A stretch of DNA of 64,000 nucleotides from the NCBI GenBank assembly GCA_002452405.1, contig DKFP01000011.1, positions 86,521-150,520 on the forward strand, given 5' to 3'. This document shows, piece after piece, positions 8,371-15,286 of the stretch. Each line of letters opens with the position of its first letter. The first letter of the stretch is position 1. The notes under the pieces are model-generated. The model ran no database searches. It had not been told where the DNA came from and was given only the letters and a program-made list of their open reading frames with translations. Origin of the DNA: Deferribacteraceae bacterium UBA6793. Lineage in GTDB: Bacteria; Chrysiogenota; Deferribacteres; Deferribacterales; Geovibrionaceae. Both the position numbers and the translations under genes were made by a program.

Positions 8371-8830
8371 GGTGCGCAACGCAGTTTTTTCCGTACTTTT
8401 CGACGCTGTTGACGGCGCAAAGGTGCTGGATCTTTTCTGTGGAACGGGCTCATACGGTATAGAGGCGATCAGCCGTGGTGCGGACAGATCTCTGTTTGTG
8501 GACACGGACGTGACATTCGTCAAAAAGAATACCAAGGATCTGGACGATTTTTCAGAGGTGATAAAGGGTGATGTCACGAAAATACTGCCCACTCTCACCG
8601 GGAAATTTGATATAATCTTCATTGACCCGCCTTACGGGGAATATCCGCCTGCAAAACTGCTGGATATTATTTCCGACGGGGAGCTGCTCGCGGAGGGCGG
8701 CGTAATTGTTTTTGAAGAGAGCTTCCGTTCATCATTTGATATTGCAAACACGGATTTTTTTATAGAAAATGAAAAAAAATACGGCGACACGAAGATATAC
8801 TTCATAAAAGCCGGCGGCGGTGACAAATGA
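8291..8830 (+). CDS. rsmD: 16S rRNA (guanine966-N2)-methyltransferase
   Basis: RsmD methylates G966 of 16S rRNA using SAM. The protein has 179 residues. It starts MRVISGTYKGRQL and continues with VRPTTDKVRNAVF, both typical of the family. The SAM-binding motif is DLFCGTGSYGIEA and the amino-methylase motif is Asp-Pro-Pro-Tyr at 112-115. The start codon is TTG with AGAGG ten bases upstream, inside the radical SAM gene. It overlaps coaD by four bases. The rsmD-coaD pair is a common bacterial arrangement. Confidence 0.93.
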   Translation: MRVISGTYKGRQLFTPKDLSVRPTTDKVRNAVFSVLFDAVDGAKVLDLFCGTGSYGIEAISRGADRSLFVDTDVTFVKKNTKDLDDFSEVIKGDVTKILPTLTGKFDIIFIDPPYGEYPPAKLLDIISDGELLAEGGVIVFEESFRSSFDIANTDFFIENEKKYGDTKIYFIKAGGGDK

Positions 8831-9321
8831 TTGCAGTTTATCCCGGAACATTCGACCCCATGACAAACGGGCATGTGGATATTGTTGAACGGGCAGTCAA
8901 GCTGTTCGGAAACGTTATCCTCGCAGTGTCCGAAAACAGCAAGAAGGGAACCGCGTTTACCCTTGAGGAAAGGGTTGAGATGGCGAAGGAGGCGACAGGA
9001 AAGATGGAAGGCGTTACGGTTGTTCCTTTCACCTGTCTGCTGGTGAACTTTCTTAAAAAAAATAAGGCGAACGTGGTTGTCCGTGGATTGCGGGCGGTGA
9101 GCGACTTCGAGTTCGAGTTCCAGCTTGCGCTGATGAACAGAAACATGGACCCCGACTGCGAAAGCGTCTTTCTTATGCCTACCGAAAAACATATCTTTTT
9201 AAGCTCCAGTACAATACGCGAAGTTGCAATGCACGCCGGCGACGTTGCCCAGTTTGTTCCCGAATGCGTGAACAAAAGGATTATTGAGCGCTTCGGCAAG
9301 CCGGAGATGGAGTGCAGATAA
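8827..9321 (+). CDS. coaD: Phosphopantetheine adenylyltransferase
   Basis: CoaD joins ATP to 4'-phosphopantetheine to make dephospho-CoA, the penultimate step of coenzyme A synthesis. The 164 residues are normal. The nucleotidyltransferase motif is Thr8 to His16 (TFDPMTNGH), and the C-terminal signature SSSTIREV is present. The ATG overlaps the rsmD stop (ATGA). It is the last gene of the long run begun by the fatty acid genes, and CoA supply fits that theme. Confidence 0.96.
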   Translation: MIAVYPGTFDPMTNGHVDIVERAVKLFGNVILAVSENSKKGTAFTLEERVEMAKEATGKMEGVTVVPFTCLLVNFLKKNKANVVVRGLRAVSDFEFEFQLALMNRNMDPDCESVFLMPTEKHIFLSSSTIREVAMHAGDVAQFVPECVNKRIIERFGKPEMECR

Positions 9322-9332
9322 GCCTTAATCCG

Positions 9333-9361
9333 TTGATTAATCAGCATTATGATGGTAATAT
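9333..9361 (+). promoter_or_regulatory. Promoter of the response-regulator/purMN operon
   Basis: TTGATT at 9333-9338 and TAATAT at 9356-9361 have a 17-base spacer. A TG one base before the -10 adds an extended -10 element. A short inverted repeat TTAATC/GATTAA (9325-9340) overlaps the -35 and could be an operator. Confidence 0.55.
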
Positions 9362-9417
9362 GATTTGTCAGGTTTTCTGAAGCGGTGAATTGTGAATCAA
9401 CAGGTCAGGGGTGTTTT

Positions 9418-10926
9418 ATGAAAAAACGGATAATGCTTATTGACGACAGCGTGACCATCCATAGGGTCATAGACCTTTGCGTTGACAAAGAAAAATACGA
9501 AGTCGTCAAAGTATTCACAAGAGAAGAGGCTCTGAGCCAGATCAAAACAGAAAAACCCGACCTCATCCTTCTCGACAACAAACTCGGAGACGTTCCGTCT
9601 CAGGAAATGATCAAAACATTGAGAAGCGCAGCCGGAAACGTGGTGATAATCCTTCTTGCAGGTGCTTTTGACCAGTTTGACAGTAATCTCTGCATGATTG
9701 TGGGTGCGGACGATTTCATATATAAACCTTTCGACGCGAAGACTCTTGACGAAAAGATAGTCAAAGGTTTCAGCGGCGCTGTGTATACTGACACCATAGA
9801 CCCTGCTGAAGCACCAACAGACGAAGAACTTGCCGCGGCTATGACCGACGTTCCTCAGGATATTGAGATGATGCTTACGGAGGAGGAACCTGAACCCGAT
9901 GAGCTTCCCGTTGCTGTCGGGGATGTAACGCTGCCCGAAGACCTGTTTGAAGAGGAACCTGTTGTGGCAGCCGAACCTGTGGTCATTGAGGATAATATAG
10001 TGGTTGATAAACCTGTGACGGGAGAACCCGTTAAGGCGCATCCCATTACTGATATAAACATTCCTTCCGTTGCGGAGGATGCTTTTGCGGATTTTACAGA
10101 CGCTGCGGCGCCTTCCGCCGGAGCTTTCGACGGGCTTATAGAGGTGGACGAAGAACAGCTCATGGCTGAGGAAGAACGCAAAAAAGACGAAGCGCGCCTT
10201 GCCGCTGAGCTGGCAGCAGCTATACCGGAAGATGAACCCGCAGCAGAAGAGGAACCCGAACCGGAAGTGCCTGAAGCAGCCGTAAAGGATTCCTTTGAAG
10301 GACTGATAGAGGTGGATGAGGAACATATTCAGGACAGGGAGACAGAAGCGGAAAAACCTGTGGAAGTCACTCTGGAACAGGAAGAAGAACTTACCGAGGA
10401 CGAGCAGGAAAACCTGTTCGGCGAGCTTGACGACGCCGAAGGGGACGAGCTTGACAATATCCTCGACGGAATAAACGAGGAGCATGAGCACCAGCACGAA
10501 GAAGTGGCACATGCAGATGAGACCATAAACAACGCTGAAGAGGCTCTGGATGAAACTGTCGAAACCGTACTGACAGATATTCAGGCAGACCTTTCACTCA
10601 GCGACGTTATGGAGGAACAGGTTGAAGAGCCATATTCCGGTGAATCAGAAACGGAAACAGAGCCTGAACCTGAACCGTTTGTCCCGGAGGAGCCTGTGGC
10701 TCGAAGAACGCAGGATGTTAAAGATATAGATCCGGAACCGCTTTTGCGCATCAGCGAAGAAAAACTTGTTGAGGCAGTTTACGAAGCCATCGACGAGGAT
10801 ACGCTGAAATTCGCAATTAAAGAGGTTCTTACAGATAAGATAACCCGTATTCTGGAGGAGGAGCTTCCCGTTCTTGTGGAGCGCGCCATCAGAAAAGAGA
10901 TAGAAAGACTGGTAAAAGGAAAATAG
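9418..10926 (+). CDS. Receiver-domain protein with long acidic linker
   Basis: The first 115 residues are a CheY-like receiver with Asp9-Asp10, phospho-acceptor Asp53 in LLDNKLGD and Lys103 in IYKPFD. The conserved Thr/Ser that reports phosphorylation is replaced by Ala81. Residues 120-440 are a very Glu/Pro/Asp-rich linker containing two copies of a motif (F-D/E-GLIEVDEE at about 236 and 292). The last 60 residues are a predicted helical, lysine-rich segment (LLRISEEKLVEAVYE onward). There is no DNA-binding or enzymatic output domain. ATG 9418 with AGGGG upstream is preferred over an in-frame TTG-type start at 9385. It leads an operon with purM; its function is not recognised, with a scaffold or polar-localisation role as one guess. 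Confidence 0.75.
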   Translation: MKKRIMLIDDSVTIHRVIDLCVDKEKYEVVKVFTREEALSQIKTEKPDLILLDNKLGDVPSQEMIKTLRSAAGNVVIILLAGAFDQFDSNLCMIVGADDFIYKPFDAKTLDEKIVKGFSGAVYTDTIDPAEAPTDEELAAAMTDVPQDIEMMLTEEEPEPDELPVAVGDVTLPEDLFEEEPVVAAEPVVIEDNIVVDKPVTGEPVKAHPITDINIPSVAEDAFADFTDAAAPSAGAFDGLIEVDEEQLMAEEERKKDEARLAAELAAAIPEDEPAAEEEPEPEVPEAAVKDSFEGLIEVDEEHIQDRETEAEKPVEVTLEQEEELTEDEQENLFGELDDAEGDELDNILDGINEEHEHQHEEVAHADETINNAEEALDETVETVLTDIQADLSLSDVMEEQVEEPYSGESETETEPEPEPFVPEEPVARRTQDVKDIDPEPLLRISEEKLVEAVYEAIDEDTLKFAIKEVLTDKITRILEEELPVLVERAIRKEIERLVKGK

Positions 10927-10935
10927 GGGGAGATT

Positions 10936-11961
10936 GTGTCTCTGGATTACAAATCAAGCGGAGTGGACATCGACGAAGGCAACCGTTTCGTATCGGTTAT
11001 AAAAAAGACGGTGGAATCCACATATAATAAAAACGTGCTGGGAAGCATCGGCGGGTTCGCCGGATTTTTCGACGTATCGGCTATGAAGGGTATGGAACAT
11101 CCAGTTCTGGTCTCAGGAACAGACGGCGTCGGCACGAAACTGAAAGTGGCGATAGACACAAACATTCTGGATACTGTGGGTGTTGATCTCGTCGCCATGT
11201 GTGTTAACGACATCATAGTCACAGGCGCCAAGCCGCTGTTCTTTCTTGACTATATGGCGACAGGCAAGCTGTCTGCGGAAAAAATGGCGCAGGTGGTTCA
11301 AGGTATAGCCGAGGGCTGCCGTATCTCCGACTGCCCCCTTGTTGGCGGAGAAACTGCGGAGATGCCCGGTATGTATGCAGGGGATGATTTTGATCTTGCT
11401 GGCTTTGCCGTTGGTATACTGGACAAGCCGAAAGCCATCACAGGCGAACGTATCAAAGCGGGTGACGTGCTGGTGGGTATATCATCCAGCGGTCTGCACA
11501 GCAATGGATTTTCGCTGGCACGCAAGCTGTTTTTTGACAGTCTGGGCATGAAAGCGGACGATGTGGTGTACGGCGACACGAAACTTAAAAACGCATTGCT
11601 CGTTCCAACCAAAATATACGTTCCCCACATCATGAAGCTCCTTGCAGAAGGTATAGACATCAAAGGCATGGTGCACATCACAGGTGGCGGATTCTACGAC
11701 AACATACCCAGAGTGCTTCCCGAAGGCACAGGGTGCAAAATAGATCCGAAAACCTTTAAACTGCCTGAGATATATAAATTTATCCTTGATAAATCAGGTA
11801 TAGCTCCCAAAGAGCTTTACAGAGTTTTCAACATGGGCGTGGGTTTTATAATCGCCGTTGAAAAGGAAGAGGCGGACAAAATTATAAAACTTCTGGACGA
11901 TGCGGCTGTCATAGGCTGTGTAACATCCACAGGCGAAGTGGAGATAGAGGGAGTGAATTGA
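10936..11961 (+). CDS. purM: Phosphoribosylformylglycinamidine cyclo-ligase
   Basis: PurM (AIR synthetase) closes the imidazole ring in step five of purine synthesis, using ATP. The 341-residue length is usual. Family signatures visible are YKSSGVDIDEGN at the start, SGTDGVGTKLK, DIIVTGAKPLFFLDY, GGETAEMPGMY and ITGGGFYDN. It uses a GTG start after AGGGGGA. Its stop overlaps the TTG start of purN (TTGA), so the two purine enzymes are translated together. Confidence 0.96.
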   Translation: MSLDYKSSGVDIDEGNRFVSVIKKTVESTYNKNVLGSIGGFAGFFDVSAMKGMEHPVLVSGTDGVGTKLKVAIDTNILDTVGVDLVAMCVNDIIVTGAKPLFFLDYMATGKLSAEKMAQVVQGIAEGCRISDCPLVGGETAEMPGMYAGDDFDLAGFAVGILDKPKAITGERIKAGDVLVGISSSGLHSNGFSLARKLFFDSLGMKADDVVYGDTKLKNALLVPTKIYVPHIMKLLAEGIDIKGMVHITGGGFYDNIPRVLPEGTGCKIDPKTFKLPEIYKFILDKSGIAPKELYRVFNMGVGFIIAVEKEEADKIIKLLDDAAVIGCVTSTGEVEIEGVN

Positions 11962-12560
11962 AAAAGATAGCTGTACTTCTGTCCGGTCGCGGCAGTAACT
12001 TTATATCAATCAAAAAGAAAATAGACGAAGGCGAAATAAAAGGTGAAATAGCGGTCGTTATAAGCAACAAGGCGGACGCCAAAGGGCTTGAGTTCGCACG
12101 GGAAAACGGTCTGAATGCTGTTTTTGTTAACCCGAAAGAGTTCGACGGACGTGAGGCATACGACAGGGAGCTTGTACGCATACTCAGAGAGAACGGTGTT
12201 GAACTGGTCTGTCTGGCTGGCTTCATGCGTATAATATCCCCCTATTTCGTAAGCGAGTTCCGCAACAGGATACTCAATATACATCCTTCCCTTCTTCCAT
12301 CTTTCAAAGGGCTTGACGCCCAGAAACAGGCATTCGAATACGGTGTGAAATTCGCCGGATGCTCTGTGCATTTCGTTGACGAGGAGATGGATCACGGCAG
12401 TATCGTTCTTCAGGCTGTCGTGCCGGTTCTTCAGGATGACGACGACCATTCCCTTGCCGAACGCATCCTTAAAGAGGAACATAGAATATATCCGGAAGCC
12501 GTTGCTCTGTTCTGCGCGGACAGGCTGAAGGTTGAAGGACGCAAGGTTTTTGTGATATGA
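11958..12560 (+). CDS. purN: Phosphoribosylglycinamide formyltransferase
   Basis: PurN transfers a formyl group from 10-formyl-tetrahydrofolate to GAR, the third step of purine synthesis. The 200-residue protein opens MKKIAVLLSGRGSNF. The catalytic residues are Asn107 and His109 in NIHPSLLPSF and Asp145 in EEMDHGSIV. The start is TTG, overlapping the purM stop, with a GGGAG upstream. Its stop overlaps the next ATG by four bases. Confidence 0.95.
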   Translation: MKKIAVLLSGRGSNFISIKKKIDEGEIKGEIAVVISNKADAKGLEFARENGLNAVFVNPKEFDGREAYDRELVRILRENGVELVCLAGFMRIISPYFVSEFRNRILNIHPSLLPSFKGLDAQKQAFEYGVKFAGCSVHFVDEEMDHGSIVLQAVVPVLQDDDDHSLAERILKEEHRIYPEAVALFCADRLKVEGRKVFVI

Positions 12561-13804
12561 AATTTTTTCTGATTTGTCTGTTCACGGTATTCAGTGCGCT
12601 GTATGTTTTTGCCGGAGGAAAACCTGTTATGGAAAACGGTGTTAAAGTTATCGAGATAAACCGCCCCTATACCAACACGATGTCTATTGTGTTCTTTGTT
12701 AAAGGCGGTACCATACGGGAAACTGAAAAAAACAACGGCATAGGGGAGCTTTTCACAGCTTCATGGGTGAAAAGCAGCGAACTGCTGAAACAGGTGGAGT
12801 TCTACGGCGGCGGGATATCAGCATCCGTCAGCTCCGACTTCATGGAGGTTTCCTTCTCCATACCGTCGGATAAATTTGATAAACTGATAGGGTTTTATTC
12901 CGCAATGCTTACGAATCCCGCTGTTGATGGCGAAGTTTTCAAGCGTGAAAAAAATCTGCTGAAAGAGGCTATCATTTCCACAGAGGATAACCCCTCGTCC
13001 AGAGCGTTCAAAAACTTTTCAAAAGCGACATACGGCACGCATCCTTACGGACTTCCTGCGGAAGGTTCCATTGAAAGTGTGGAATCCATATCCGAAACTG
13101 ATATGAAGGCTTACGCGAAAGAGATGCTGACCGGCAGGAACATCACTCTGGCAGTGGCAGGCAACTTCACAGAAGATCAGATGGGACGCATCCGCGCCGT
13201 TTTTGCTGCTCTTCCTGCGGGGACTGCATACGTACCCTCCTGCGAAGGCAGCGGTATAGAAAAGGACGCCCGCATTGAGGAGAAGGACAAGAACGCCAAA
13301 CAGGCGAAACTTTATATAGGCTACACAGCGCCGGACGCAGCGGACAAAGACTACCCCGCTCTCAAAGTTGTCACAGATATCCTTGGCGGCGGCATGAGCA
13401 GCAGGTATTTCAACGAGCTGCGCAAAGACAAGGGCTATGCCTATTCAGTCGGTTCCGCATATGCCTCAAAGCTGTGCAAATCAAGGTTTATGTCTTTCAT
13501 CGGGCTTAACGGGGAGAACGTTCCCGACGCCATCGAATCAATAGACAGGATAAACAGGACTTTCACTGAAACCCTCACGGATGAAGAGCTTGAGTCAGTG
13601 AAAAACTATATGCTGGGTAAGATACTCACCGAGTCCCAGACCAACTCCAAGCAGGCATGGTATGCCTGTTTCTTCGAAAACGTAGGGCTTTCCAGCTCCT
13701 ATTTCGAAAATTACATCGACGTTCTCAGGCACATAACAAAGGACGATGTGAAGAGAGCTGCGAAGATTTTTGAAGGACCCAAGACCGTCTATACTCTGAA
13801 CTGA
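12557..13804 (+). CDS. M16 peptidase-family protein without zinc motif
   Basis: This is a secreted or periplasmic M16-fold protein of 415 residues. A signal peptide is visible (MKFFLICLFTVFSALYVFAG). The family order is present: N-terminal domain, then a C-terminal domain with LGGGMSSRYFNELRKDKGYAYSV, the substrate-binding arginine-tyrosine loop. The zinc-binding HxxEH expected near residues 64-68 is absent; the sequence there reads GIGELFTAS. It is therefore probably a non-catalytic partner, as in two-subunit M16 systems, but no active partner is in the window. The ATG overlaps purN by four bases, although the function seems unrelated to purines. Confidence 0.85.
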   Translation: MKFFLICLFTVFSALYVFAGGKPVMENGVKVIEINRPYTNTMSIVFFVKGGTIRETEKNNGIGELFTASWVKSSELLKQVEFYGGGISASVSSDFMEVSFSIPSDKFDKLIGFYSAMLTNPAVDGEVFKREKNLLKEAIISTEDNPSSRAFKNFSKATYGTHPYGLPAEGSIESVESISETDMKAYAKEMLTGRNITLAVAGNFTEDQMGRIRAVFAALPAGTAYVPSCEGSGIEKDARIEEKDKNAKQAKLYIGYTAPDAADKDYPALKVVTDILGGGMSSRYFNELRKDKGYAYSVGSAYASKLCKSRFMSFIGLNGENVPDAIESIDRINRTFTETLTDEELESVKNYMLGKILTESQTNSKQAWYACFFENVGLSSSYFENYIDVLRHITKDDVKRAAKIFEGPKTVYTLN

Positions 13805-13844
13805 CAAATTCATTTCGGTAAGAGTATACATTTTGGCGCGGTTC

Positions 13845-13853
13845 TGATATAAT
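13845..13853 (+). promoter_or_regulatory. Extended -10 promoter of dnaA
   Basis: TGATATAAT at 13845-13853 is a perfect extended -10 element 30 bases before the dnaA start. The -35 region (TATACA at about 13825) is poor. No DnaA box (TTATNCACA) was seen in this gap. Confidence 0.5.
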
Positions 13854-13883
13854 ATTTTTTCATTCAATTTTTTCAGGGTAAGT

Positions 13884-15218
13884 ATGGACGAAAGCGGAAT
13901 CTGGGAAGAGGTGCTGAAATACCTGCGTAAGGAGATATCCGAGCAGGAGGTCAAGGTGTGGCTGGAGCCTATGTCTGTGGCGGAGCTGCGCGGCGACCTT
14001 ATAACACTGTCTGCACCGAACAAATTCTATAAAAAATGGGCGGAAGACAAGTACCTTCCACAGATAAAGAAGGTTTTTAAGGAGAATCTCGCCGTTGAGG
14101 CGGACGTTTCCATCACTGTCGGTGCAGAAAAGCGCCAGACACAGATGGAGAGCAGCAGCGTTCCGTCAGGAACCGTTGTTCAGCAACCTAAAAACGGGAA
14201 CAACCTCAACAGGGAATATATCTTCGAAAACTTTGTCGCCGGAAGCTCGAATGAGTTTGCTTACAGCGCATGTCAGGCAGTTTCCGAAGGGCAGTTCATG
14301 CAGTATAACCCGCTTTTCATATACGGCGGAGTCGGTCTCGGCAAAACCCACATGATGCAGGCTGTCGGCAATCGTATCCTTGAAAAATTCCCCAAGATGA
14401 AAGTGCTTTATTGCACCAGCGAAACTTTTACAAACGAAATGATAAACGCCATCCGCATGAAAAAGATGGACGAATTTCAGAATAAATACCGCAACATTGA
14501 CCTTATCCTTTTCGATGACGTACAGTTTCTTTCCGGTAAACAGCGCAGTACGGAGGAGTTTTTCAACACCTTTAACGCTCTGTATGACAACCAGAAACAG
14601 ATAATCATCACCAGCGATAAGACGCCCGCGGAGATACCCGAAATGGAGGACAGGCTGAAGAGCCGTTTTTCTTGGGGACTCATTGCGGACATACAGCCTC
14701 CCAGTGTTGAGGAGAAGACTGCAATCCTCATCAAACGTGCAGAGTTCATGGGGCTTCCAATGCCGCAGGAAGTGGCATTCTTTATGGCTGAAAACCTTGT
14801 TACGGAGAACATCAGAGAACTTATCGGTGCTCTGGTGCGACTCAGCGCGTTTTCCAGCTTTCACAAACGAAAAGTCACAATCGATCTTGCCCGTCAGGCA
14901 CTGGAAAAATTCCTTGTGAAAAAGGATAGGGTTGTTACGTCGGAAAACATAATCGATGCGGTCTGCTCCTATTTCAACGTCAAGCTCACGGATATGAAAT
15001 CCAAAAAACGCACGAAAAGTATCTCTATGCCCCGTCAGGTTGCCATGTATCTCCTCAGAGAGAAACTTAATCTCTCGCTTCAGGAGGTCGGTTCCATGTT
15101 CGGCGGAAGAGACCATTCCACTGTGCTACATGCCGTTAACTCCATCGCAGATAAGTACAAAGAGAGCCGCGAGGTTCAGCTTATCATCACCACAATCGAG
15201 CGAGAACTTTACTCCTGA
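13884..15218 (+). CDS. dnaA: Chromosomal replication initiator protein DnaA
   Basis: DnaA binds oriC, opens the duplex and loads the helicase. All four domains are recognisable in 444 residues: N-terminal domain I (WEEVLKYLRKEISEQEVKVWL), a short linker, the AAA+ core, and C-terminal DNA-binding domain IV. The Walker A motif is GGVGLGKT at 148-155, Walker B is LILFDDVQFL, and the DNA-binding signature is GGRDHSTVLHA near residue 405. dnaN does not follow, and rpmH/rnpA lie 36 kb away, so the classic origin neighbourhood is split. AGGGTAAGT precedes the start. Confidence 0.97.
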   Translation: MDESGIWEEVLKYLRKEISEQEVKVWLEPMSVAELRGDLITLSAPNKFYKKWAEDKYLPQIKKVFKENLAVEADVSITVGAEKRQTQMESSSVPSGTVVQQPKNGNNLNREYIFENFVAGSSNEFAYSACQAVSEGQFMQYNPLFIYGGVGLGKTHMMQAVGNRILEKFPKMKVLYCTSETFTNEMINAIRMKKMDEFQNKYRNIDLILFDDVQFLSGKQRSTEEFFNTFNALYDNQKQIIITSDKTPAEIPEMEDRLKSRFSWGLIADIQPPSVEEKTAILIKRAEFMGLPMPQEVAFFMAENLVTENIRELIGALVRLSAFSSFHKRKVTIDLARQALEKFLVKKDRVVTSENIIDAVCSYFNVKLTDMKSKKRTKSISMPRQVAMYLLREKLNLSLQEVGSMFGGRDHSTVLHAVNSIADKYKESREVQLIITTIERELYS

Positions 15219-15238
15219 TCCCCCCCCGTTCGCGTAGG

Positions 15239-15268
15239 TTGCTTTTAACATTTTTATATGGATATAAT
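15239..15268 (+). promoter_or_regulatory. Promoter of the first large lipoprotein
   Basis: TTGCTT at 15239-15244 and TATAAT at 15263-15268 are spaced by 18 bases, 19 bases before the start codon. This suggests the lipoprotein gene is expressed separately from dnaA. Confidence 0.55.
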
Positions 15269-15286
15269 TTTCAAAGAGGTTATACC

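Noticed and set aside
7717..8622. A 301-codon minus-strand open frame over the radical SAM and rsmD genes
   Set aside because: It overlaps two recognised genes in antisense and has no family features.
9397..10512. A 371-codon minus-strand open frame opposite the acidic receiver gene
   Set aside because: Arises because the Glu-rich sense strand gives few stops in antisense; very Phe-rich and no domain.
13805..13883. Replication origin next to dnaA
   Set aside because: No DnaA-box cluster or AT-rich unwinding region was visible in the 79-base gap.
14166..15116. A 316-codon open frame on the minus strand opposite dnaA
   Set aside because: Antisense shadow of a conserved gene; no ribosome binding site or domain.
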